A stretch of 64,000 nt of DNA from Euryodendron excelsum (taxonomy: Eukaryota > Streptophyta > Magnoliopsida > Ericales > Pentaphylacaceae): the NCBI GenBank assembly GCA_033060915.1, contig CM065393.1:8890001-8954000 (forward strand). Direction: 5' to 3'. How positions within the stretch are numbered: position 1 is the first letter of the stretch; each line of letters begins with the position of its first letter. The translations under genes and the position numbers were made by a program. Positions 47,181-56,508 of this stretch are shown here, in pieces. The notes beneath the pieces were generated by a model that saw only the letters and a list, made by a program, of their open reading frames with translations, did no database searches and was not told the DNA's origin.

Positions 47181-50100
47181 TCTTTTCTCACATAAAATGA
47201 TAGACTTTCCATACTTCCTTTTCAAGTACATGCATGTAGCCACCTTCCTAAACCATCTCCAAAACCTTAGGTCAACCTAACCTTAGTGGTCCAACCCTAG
47301 GTCAACCAAACCCTAGTGGTCCAACCCTAGTTCAACCAAATCTAGTTTGTCAACCCTAGGTCAACCTAACTCTAGTTCAACCAACTAAGGTTGGATGGCT
47401 TTAGGATTTCAACTCTAAAGACTCCTTTCAAATCATACCTCATATAAAATGGTTTCATAGCATGTTTCTAAAAGTCATATTCCATCTCTCTTGAGTTTCC
47501 AAACTAACTTCAAAGCCTCTTCAAATGTTTCAAATGCTTTCAAAAGATCTCTACAAATTTGTCTTAAACTTTAAATGGCTAGACACTTATCAATTTCAAA
47601 AACTATTTTCAAACATCACATTCTTAAAATAACCCTAGGCCTTCTATGGTTAGGGTTGTCTAAGATCAAGTGAGATATTCAAACTAGGGTTCCCTAAGCC
47701 TAAAGTTCTAAATCTGAGGGAAGTTTCTAGCCCATTTTCCTAAAATGTTTTTTAAAACTCATAGCATTGAAGGAGTTTAGCTTTCAAATAGCTAATCTCT
47801 TAAAGGCGATGAAATGTTCAACATACTTTTCATAAGGTACATAAAAACCATTTTTACAAATCTTTTCAAGACAAGTTAACAAGAGCTTTTTCAAATCCAA
47901 ATCCCATTTTCAAGGACCCCTAATCAAGTTTTCAAATTTTTACAAAGCTCTCTTGAGTTACTTTCAAAAAATATTCCAAAATTCTTCAGAGTCATATTTC
48001 AAAGGCGCTTTAAAAAACTCTCAAGTTCTATTTCAAAAACACTTCAACGTCCAATTTCAAATCAAAACTCTCTTGAGATCAAACTTCAAAATATTCCAAG
48101 ACTCCCACGAGTCTTTTTTCGATCTATTGTCCGAACTACGACTAACCTGATTTTCGTCAAACGAGATACGTAGATAACCTTCATAGTTGCGGTCATAGCT
48201 TTCATTTCAAGTCAAATTTCCCTTCTTAAAATTCTTCCGATCCAAACTGGCATTTCAAAACTCCTTTCTAAAAACTCTTAACTCTCTTCCCAAACTCTTT
48301 TTAAACTTGTATCATATACCATTCATCCAAAAGTGATGGCAAACTCTTTTTCAAACATCTTTTCAAGTGAATATAAATGGACATTTAGGAATTGTAGATT
48401 CAAGTGAGTGAATATAGGATAAATAGACATGTAGGCACCGAAACGGAGGGCTAAGGTGATGATCTTAAGATATCTTCCCTATAAGTAACCAACCCCCGGA
48501 CCATAGATTTCTATTTCAAAGACCAAAACTGGAGTAATTTTTCAAAAGGGATTTAAACATTTTCAAAGGTTGCTAAAGAACCCTATTTTCTATAAGCACC
48601 TCTCCAGAGGACATTTTCAAAACTATTTTCGGAAAACCTAAGCTTAGTCTTCAGATTACATTTAGTTCAAATGGCCTAACACACCTTTAATCATGTTAGG
48701 TAGCGACAATTTTTTTTCAAAAAGCCCTTAATCGAATCAAGTTTTCAAGTTTAGATCCCTGTTGTACTTATTCCAAGCACATAAGAAGAGCAAGTAGAAT
48801 ATGGGGTTCAAAATGGAAGCATAGCTCAAGTGAGCTAGGAAGGAGAAGAGAAGGAGTGGGGATTGAATAAGCTTAAATGGAGGTTTACCTTTGGCCTTTG
48901 AATTTCTTCAATCTACCATGGTTGAAGGGCTTGAGCTTGACGAGCCTTGGAGCTTATCTTGAATTCTTGAGAGACTTGAGATTTTTGGAAATAAGGAGGT
49001 TCAAGAGCTATTTTGGAAGAGTTTTCTCACAATTTTTGCCTTTGAAATGCACAGGGGATGGCCTACTATTTATACGCAATCTACCTCAGGGCTGGCGCAT
49101 GTATTACATGTGCCTGGCCATTTTTGACCCAGGCACATGTAATACATATGCCAAGGCTTAGCCACTAGCTGAGTGCTATATGGCACTCCTGTACTGTCCT
49201 ATCTTGGGTAGCAAGTCAAGTTTTGTCTCAATCTAATTACATTTTGAGCGCATATAGCATACACTCCGCTACTGGGAAATTTTATGCTGATTTTGCCTCA
49301 ATATTCATGTCATTTAAGAAAGATCCAAGGAAATCAAGGGGCGTCCATGATGTTTTTTTACAGTTTCTCTTGAACTTAGTTCCCTCGAGGAGACTTGAAT
49401 GATTTCAAATGATAAAGATGTCAAATCAGGAAGCGAGCATACAAATAAGCTTTCAAAGATGTGTCTGTGAAACTCTCTGTTGGTTTTTCAAACTAGCCAT
49501 TTTTACACCACACGATTGTAGCCTTCGAGAAGCGGTCATCTCAATTGAACTGTACAGATGCAAAGTCCTCTAGCAAAGCTTTTGGGAATTCTATGATTTA
49601 TGTATTTCTGAAGTCGTTTAACAATACGTTTTAATCAAGGAATCGGTATTTAATACATGTGATGGGATGTGTACTTTTATTTTTCGTAAGTGTTGGAAAA
49701 GTACCATTATTTAAGCCATTCGATCATGCCCTTTAGGTGATGTTACTAACCAAGAACCGTACTGATGGAAAGCCTATCACTCGGGCATCTTGGAATTCCC
49801 TAATTTGTGTATTTCATCCATCATTTGATTGTGCATTTTAGTTGTGGAAGTGAAAGGAAAGGTCAACCAAAGCATCTGTGATACATTCTGCGAAGCATTT
49901 ATTGATCAAGTGTGTTTTGAGTTAAGAGACATACTTAGAATTGAATATGGATATTATTTGAAGTATTCAGGTGGATTCTGGTTTGATTTCCAAGGCCGAT
50001 GTGGTCTAGAAGGGTGCTCAGGCCACTAAAAGTAAAATGGTCATTTTGATTGAAACATGCTAGAATGAGATTGGGATGAACTTTATTGGCATGCAAGGGT

Positions 50101-50327
50101 GTGTTTGACTACCTAGAAGTATTTTGGTATGGTCTTACAGCTTCAAGAGACGTGTATCTCCCAGTGAGTGTGCTAAGTTGTCTGGCGGCAAAACGGTCAT
50201 TTTGACTAGAGTTGACTGGAACGAGACAAGCATCAGATTGAATAGAACATTAAACATGCCAGACTGTCTATGGACAGTTCAATAACAATGGATTGAAGGT
50301 GGCTTTACCGTATTAAGGAATTGGTAC

Positions 50328-50830
50328 TTTCTCGAAAGACGTGTTGAAGTACCCAAGGGCAAAATGGTTATTTTAACCAAAATTGGCCAGAATGAGACCA
50401 GAGTTGGTTTAGATGGCATATTGATTATGCCAGACTATCTTGAGATAGCGTTCGAAGGTGGTCTTTTCGTCTTAAGGAGTTCGTACTTTCTTGAAAGATG
50501 TGTTGATCTGACTAGGGGCAAAATGGTCATTTTGACCAAAGTTGGCCGAAATGAGACCGGAGTGGGTTTAGATGACATATTGATTATGCCAAACTATCTA
50601 AAGATAGTTTTTAAAGGTGGTCTTTCCTTCTTGAGGAGTTAATACTTTCTCGAAAGATGTGTTGGTCTACCTAGGGGCAAAGTGACCAATTTAACCAAAG
50701 TTGGCCGAAATGAAACTGGAGTTGGTTTAGATGGCACATTGATTATGCCAGACTATCTAGAGATAGTGTTTGAATTTGGTCTTTCTATCTCAAGAAGTTG
50801 GTACTTTCTCGAAAGACGTGTCAATTTGTC
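50328..50830 (-). repeat. ~159-bp tandem triplication in U3 of LTR copy E
   Basis: TTAGATGGCATATTGATTATG recurs near 50410, 50568 and 50727, with GGGGCAAAATGGTCATTTTGACC-like boxes in each unit. This is the reversed counterpart of the ~157-bp units of G. The forward frames at 50364-50642 and 50682-50897 are repeat-derived. Confidence 0.85.
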
Positions 50831-51478
50831 CAGGGATAGAATGGTCATTTTTTACCATGTCAGGCTAGCAGGTGCCGGTGTTGAACTAGATTTATGAGTC
50901 CTTTCGTCACTTCGATGGTTGTGACGAGTTGGTTTTCGAAGGTATCTTTTTCTTCAATAAACATGTCATGGTCAATGGGCGCTTTCCATCTTTTGACGCA
51001 AGGTTACTTGTGGGGTGCCAACGTTGACCTCTTTGGAAGTGTTTTAGTGCCACTCCGATGGTTTAATAGTTTGTGAGTGCTTTCGCCACTCCGGCAGTTT
51101 TGACATTGGTTCTGGAGATTGCTTGATCTCGAGAAGTTACTTACTGCCAACGAGCATAACGGACATTCTACATCAACGGCCTAGTAGGCGCCGAAAGTGA
51201 ACTGCTTAAAGTTTGTGAGTGTTTTCATCACTCCGACGGTGTTGGCAATTGGTTTTAGAGACTATCAAGTCTCTGAATGCTACTTGGAAAGCCTAGGAGA
51301 ATTTTGATCATTCTGGTTGTGAAACACCCAATTGAGCTTAAAAGTGTGTTTTCACTCTGAAAGGTTTATTTGATTCTAGGAAAGCTGATTAGGGCTTGAT
51401 AGTGTTATGACTCTTTACTAGAAGAATGGTTTGGACAGAAAATTGCCGAGCAGACAAAAATCGGTTGCTTACATTGAG

Positions 51479-53507
51479 AATAAAAGAGGATTCCCACAAA
51501 AGTAGATCAATGAAATGGAATGAATAATAATATACAAACCAACCACACAAAACAAGTTTGGGCTCTGAATTTACTATCATCAAGTGAGCTTACAAATGAT
51601 TACAATACACACAAAAGTATCTAAATCACCATCAAATGTATTCCAACAATGGCCAAAACAAAGAGGTAAAATATCACAAAAGTTTCCCAAACAAGGTAGA
51701 CAAAAAATCAACCTGAAGTCACTGAAAAACAGCCGACTTTTGGTTGAAAACATATTTAACTAGAGAACAATCTGCAGTTGAATCCTATATGGATGGAAAG
51801 GTCTGCGAGTCTTCTTTCCATTAAAATTAACGACACTCAATTTAGACTTTTTCGGGAGAGAGATATGGCTGTTCCCATAAAGTACAATGAAGCTGCAGAA
51901 CAGAGGAAGTGAAAAATGCAACAGCAAACACTCCATAATGCTCCATATAAGGTCTTCACTTTCTTCACCCCAAATCTGTATATTCAGATCAGTTGTCCTC
52001 TTCTACACGCCTCTTCAATATGGCCAACTAAATGCCACCAAGTTCCACCAATTAAAGAGCAAATAGAAGACAGAGTCATATGTAGAGCTTCAAAACATGA
52101 TAATTTCAATGACCTAATAAACTCATCCCAACTAATAGCAAAGAGCATTAAATGGTTATAGAGAATCAAATGGGACCCAAGACAAATTAAGAGGGACCCA
52201 ACACACTTGTGCCAATCAATATATATATGTATGTGTCCATAGATCCAATTTTGCTAGAACAAGCTAAAAGATTGTCATGCCTCCCTTATAGCAATTCTTC
52301 CTGTATATTGCCTTACTTGGCATGAAAAGGTGCCTCCAAAATCCAATCAGTTTGAACAAGTTCAGTATAGGGTTGCTGAGAGACGAAAAACAAAGATTGG
52401 AGATTTTGAACCTGACACACGTTTTCGATTTGGCTCACAATTGAGACATCGATGCACCAAGAACGAATTTTGTCCACGGCAAATCCCACTTTTCTCTCTT
52501 TTTTCGCATGTACTGAAAACATACTTGAGCCTCCTGAAACTTTAAAGTACAGCACATGAAAGATCACGGTGCAAGTTAATAATGCCAACTTAATGTTCTG
52601 TTAAAGCTAAAAAGAAACGAAAAAGACACACAAATGACAAATAAATATATCAGTTATGTTCAATGTTAATGTGGTGTTATTCAACCCAAGTATATATATT
52701 AAAAAAAGGTGAAAGACATATCAATTGTTAGGAGGGGGCTGGGAAACCCAAGCATCAATTGTCACTCGCCAATGTTGTGTTCGCCTAATAAGTCTTCAGC
52801 TGTGGGTATAACATATGCAACTATCGAGTGTCTAACAGAATGTGGAACTACTTGGGTTTTTCATAATAAAAACAAAACGACTTTTTGTGCAAAGAAGGCT
52901 TTGAATTCAATGTAGTCCGGCACTTGTGGCTGCTGCTACATGCACAAACACTATTGAATTCTGCTTTTCTCTCTCTCTCTCTCTCTCATAAAAAGAGAGA
53001 CCATTTAAGTCTCTTCTGACGCAAATTAATTGAATGGAAATATACAAATCAGGAAACAAATCCCATCATACTCCAAACAGATCAAAACAAATTTGATCAT
53101 TTTCCTCTTGAACCCCCACTAAATATGGCACTTCCTTTACTTGTCAGCTTCATCTTTCTCTACCTATTTTTCAAATTTCCAACCGCACATCGTAAAATAA
53201 TGGAATGGAGTCAAAATTAAAGAGGCAGTAAGGTAAAAAATGACTCACACCGGCCACATAGATGGAAACTGTTACAGGATACCAATTCATGAACAAAAAA
53301 CTACTAATAGTTAAGGTTACTGCTTTTGCTTGAAAGTTTCTAAAAGATCATACAATAGTGTTGAGGAAACACCAATTGCAAGCCTCAAAGTAAATTAGAT
53401 GACAAATAAGAAACGCTAAAGGTATGACAGTGCAATAAAAATCTCTTCAACTTTTTACATCTGCTTTGAGGAGCAGCCACATGACTAAAACCCCTAATTC
53501 GCCTCTC
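51479..53507. other. Low-repeat flank, no gene recognised; may include the CLE 3' UTR
   Basis: I see no supported gene. A 91-residue minus-strand frame (52313-52588) matches nothing I know. A CT microsatellite lies at about 52969-52988. The part nearest 53507 is downstream of the CLE stop codon and may be its 3' untranslated region; no clear polyadenylation signal could be picked out by eye. Confidence 0.4.
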
Positions 53508-53908
53508 CTACCTGTTGTGTAAGGGATTTGGACCAGTGGGAACAATGCGTTTGTCGTCTGTAACGTTGTTGTTGTTCTTCTTCTCCGAATTAGAGAAGTA
53601 ACTGCTGCAGAAATGGAGATTCTTGGGCTTGCAACTACTGTTGTTGGCATCTACAGATGCGCATGAGTAGCTATTATTCATCTTACGATCTTCCATGATG
53701 GGAGTACTGAGGGATATCTTTCTTGCCCCTGCAATATTTGACCCAATAATATTGCCCGCAAGGGCGAGAAGAACCGACACAAGCATAAGCACATCTATCC
53801 TTATTCCTCCTGCTACCCACTAGAATGAAAGTTTTTGAAACTACAGAAATTCCAGCAGGTAATAAAGATAAACAAGAAGACCCACTAGAGAAACATGCTT
53901 ATAAAAGC

Positions 53909-53946
<38 letters not shown>

Positions 53947-54101
53947 TTATATGATAGGCAAAAGGAATTCAATGGGCTTACCCCGTGAGAAAGAATAATC
54001 GTAGGGTTTTTAGGTGGTGTTCTGCACATTACTCTGATATGCAGTTCGTGACTTTTTATACATCTCAATATCTGTCCATCAGAAACTACACTAAATTCCA
54101 T
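53508..54101 (-). CDS. CLE peptide precursor (CLE19-like), probably two exons
   Basis: It encodes a small secreted signalling precursor whose C-terminus is KRIVPTGPNPLHNR, then stop (TAG, 53508-53510). The 12-residue R-x2-P-x-G-P-x-P-L-H-N is the CLE dodecapeptide, ligand of CLAVATA1/BAM-type receptor kinases. The final Arg after Asn matches CLE19-type precursors. Order: a hydrophobic signal segment (LMLVSVLLALAG), a variable Ser/Asn-rich middle with four Cys, Lys/Asn-rich stretch, CLE box. Exon 2 is 53508-53819. An acceptor CTAG precedes it, and upstream the donor GGG|GTAAGC lies at 53981-53982, giving a 162-nt intron. In-frame ATGs lie at 54099-54101 and 54027-54029 (143 or 119 residues). 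An exon-2-only start at 53784-53786 gives 92 residues, close to usual CLE length. The CLE call is strong; the start and intron are tentative. It is the only host gene recognised. Confidence 0.85.
53911..53945. repeat. (AG)n microsatellite inside the CLE intron
   Basis: About 17 AG dinucleotides. On the gene strand this is a CT tract inside the predicted intron. It is translated as Ser-Leu repeats if the intron is ignored, which argues for splicing. Confidence 0.95.
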
Positions 54102-54157
54102 TAATGCCTTTGAATTCAATTGGATATACTACTGTGAAGTATTCCAACCCCAAAGTG

Positions 54158-54183
54158 TTTATATATATATATACATATATTTA
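54158..54183 (-). promoter_or_regulatory. Probable TATA region of the CLE gene
   Basis: An AT alternation that reads TATATATATATAAAC on the minus strand, 57-80 bp upstream of the first in-frame ATG (54101). Being a simple repeat it is weak evidence, but position and orientation fit. The stretch from 54184 to 54848 upstream holds no gene I can support. Confidence 0.45.
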
Positions 54184-54848
54184 AAGAAAATAAGAAAAGA
54201 AAACTAGAATACGACAACACACCACATTCTCTTCAAAGCTACATAGCTCTCCCTCTCCTCATTTAGGCTATTATAAACTCTCCCCAGTCTATCATTTCCA
54301 CGTACTGCCACAATTGCATGGCCCAAATATCAAAACCTTACGCTCCCAGGATTGGAAAAAAGAATGCGCAAAGAAATAAGGTAACATAAAATTTTTGTGT
54401 GGGATTTGACCCCGACCAGCTTGTAAACCACATCAGCTAAGGTTTTGAATGAATGACAGAGGTAGACTCTATGCTGCAGGAGAGAGAGAGAGCCTGGTTG
54501 GTTACGGCGTGGTGCCATTGCTGCATAGGGACAGACCATTCATGATTGGAAAAACACATTTTTAGCTATTCTAGTACATTTATTCTGAATTAGGTCTCTC
54601 TGTTACTTTTTTTTTTTTATTATTGTTGACCAAATTTAATTAATTTCCACTTCCTGTTTTAAATTTTGGCCCAATTTCCACTTGAATAAATGAAAACAGT
54701 ATAATTGCTTTTGTGTGCAAACTCTATCTCCTACAATGGTTATTTAAATTGATAAAACAAATATTGCTCATCGTATTTCCAAATAACAGAAAAATAATTT
54801 TAGCTTCCATGCTCAAGTCATTTACAATTCGAATGATAATTTTTTTAG

Positions 54849-55331
54849 GGTTAATTAAACAACGTCTCTTAAATTATGGTTCAGTATCACTAAATCCTTT
54901 TAAACTCCAAAACGTAATACATTGACCCTGAACTATCAATTTGTATAAATTACCATGAAAAATTATCATATGACTTACACGTGTTCACAAAAGTATGATT
55001 TTATACCTTAATTGATATTCTCTTTTTGTAATAATTATCTAATGACTAAACTACCCATTGAATTGCTCATATATTTACATGTCGTTTCAAGGATTATTTT
55101 AGTAATTTGACAATCATTATAGTAAGGGAATGTCAATTTACTAATAAAATCATATTTTTCTAAATATGTGCAAGTCATATTATAATTATTTATTTATTTT
55201 TTTAACATATTACTAATAGCATGTGTTGATTGATACAAAATTGATAGTTTAGGGGATAATATGTTACGTTTTAAAGTTTTAAAAAGTCTAGTGATCTGCG
55301 TCATAGTTGAGATGATGTTACTGTAATTAAC
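54849..55331. mobile_element. MITE with ~100-bp terminal inverted repeats (483 bp)
   Basis: The left arm starts GGTTAATTAA and contains TCACTAAATCC, CCAAAACGTAATACATTG and CTGAACTATCAATTTGTA. The right arm reversed reads GTTAATTACAG, TCACTAGACTT, TTAAAACGTAACATATT and CTAAACTATCAATTTTGTA. The arms pair over about 100 bp at roughly 75-80% by eye. There is no coding capacity. Long inverted arms suggest a Mutator-like or similar MITE. The target duplication could not be fixed because both flanks are T-rich. Confidence 0.75.
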
Positions 55332-55736
55332 TTTTTGTTTAATCCTCCATAAAGTTATCTAATACATGGCCTTATTGTTCTATACCATCACATAAAATCT
55401 AGTTGCAACACCAAGCAAGGACAAATCCAGGAATTTTGTTGAAAAGGAGGCCAGGGTAAAAAAGAATTTTAATTTTCAAACGTAAATTCTCTGAATTTTG
55501 AAAAGACCAAGGTTAAATTTTTTTGTGAATTTTGAAAGGTTAAGGTAACATTTTTTAAATTTTGGGGACTGTACACTATTTATTAACATAAATACTTAAA
55601 AGTTATAAGGTCTAAATAGAATATTGTCAAAATGGGTGGCCATGACCCCATTGTTTTAAACTAGTTTCGTTCAGACATTAAGACAAGTGTGGCACTTGAC
55701 GCATCACCACATCAATTTCCTTGAGGCCAAGTATGT
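55332..55736. other. AT-rich spacer, nothing recognised
   Basis: No ORF or repeat boundary found. The wording near 55440-55580 (GAATTTTGAAAAG...) is repeat-like but could not be assigned. Confidence 0.3.
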
Positions 55737-56474
55737 TGTAGGATAAGTAATACTATAGGATTAAAAAAGTAATTATGAATGATAAGTAATACTGTGATGT
55801 AATTAGAATTGTTCATACTATGTTTAATTAGAGTAGGATAAGGAATATTGTGGGGGAAGATTCTCCGGCCCAACCCAATGGGTAAGGCCCAATCTACACA
55901 AATTAAAGTTAGGGTTGTTTTGCGGCCCAGATTAGAAACAAAGGACGGGCCGGCCTTGACCGCCGACCTCCTCCCCGCCATGGCCCAAGCAGCAGGAGAC
56001 AGGCCCAAACAGTGGGAGATAAGCCCAAACCGCTAGCGGTATTCGAGCATTAAATGTAGAGTTGACTTGCATTTAATGTAGGAGCGGCTGCCCATGCAAC
56101 GTCGATGTGCACGTCCGGTCAACCGGAATCCCTCACGGCAGTGCACCAGACCCTGTAAGTGGTCAGGCAGCGTCAATGATGATGCCTATCCAGCAAGCCA
56201 TGAGAGCCTGCTGATAGACCAAGGCCAAACACACTCCATTGATCACACTATAAATATCCAAGATATCGAGAGCTAGGTATGGACAGTTAACTTCAAGTAT
56301 TCACCAGTCTCATTTGTTTCTATCTTGGTTAAGCTTGCTAACTTAATCATCGGAGTGTGATCGGCCCACCCAGGGTCGACCCATTCTAACCTTCTTTTCT
56401 TGCAGAGAGAGTTCGGGCTTATCCATTCGGGGCTTGAGAGTTCGGCCCAGCCTTCCCGGAAAATCCCACCTACA
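55737..56474 (+). repeat. 5' LTR of the Tat-lineage element (738 bp)
   Basis: Termini TGTAGG...CCTACA form a perfect 6-bp inverted repeat. The right end is fixed by the primer-binding site that follows. TATA (CTATAAATATCC) lies at about 56248. The start could instead be the TGTTG three bases earlier. The 3' copy that would confirm it is outside the window. Confidence 0.75.
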
Positions 56475-56494
56475 ATTAGCGCCGTCTGTGGGAA
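56475..56494 (+). promoter_or_regulatory. tRNA primer-binding site
   Basis: ATTAGCGCCGTCTGTGGGAA right after the LTR corresponds to the GGCGCCGTCTGTGGGAA type seen in many plant Tat elements, with GGCGCC changed to AGCGCC. Confidence 0.75.
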
Positions 56495-56508
56495 GGCTAA
56501 GAAAAACA

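Larger units (their letters stand above)
39064..48770 (+). mobile_element. Giant LTR copy F, interrupted by copy G and 3'-truncated
   Basis: The start is CGTAAGTACTCTATTTTTACC (family TG changed to CG), directly after reversed E sequence. F runs 39064-40414, is split by G (duplication CCTGC), then continues 45569 to about 48770. Its second half has dyads (GCGCCACTTTTAGGGGCGCC, about 45764-45783), TATA (CCTATAAATAC, 45843-45853), a candidate donor GAAG|GTAGGG near 46068, a 27-bp minisatellite, a CCTAGGTCAACC array, and leader boxes at 48126 and 48426. The last ~110 bp and its right duplication are missing: the sequence switches from F to E near 48770 over a CTTATTC-like overlap. Confidence 0.82.
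34231..51473 (-). mobile_element. Giant LTR copy E, reversed, split by a solo Sirevirus LTR and by copies F and G
   Basis: E consists of 34231-36662, 38651-39063 and about 48770-51473. The right terminus is CGGTTGCTTACA (51473), the reversed family start. The left terminus is cut off by D. Leader box 1 occurs twice (34520-34600 and 34690-34770). The TATA (reversed) is at 49065-49075, preceded in LTR direction by the dyad GGCGCATGT-ATT-ACATGTGCC (49094-49114, one G-T pair). The visible pieces total about 5.5 kb, the longest copy. The right flank is TTGAG and then low-repeat DNA, so E marks the right edge of the nest. No genes. Confidence 0.82.

Noticed and set aside
46821..47243. Overlapping open frames on both strands in copy F
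   Set aside because: The 27-bp unit is a multiple of three, so any stop-free frame extends through the array. Products are simple repeats.
52313..52588. 91-residue minus-strand ORF in the low-repeat island
   Set aside because: No recognisable domain and no convincing start context.
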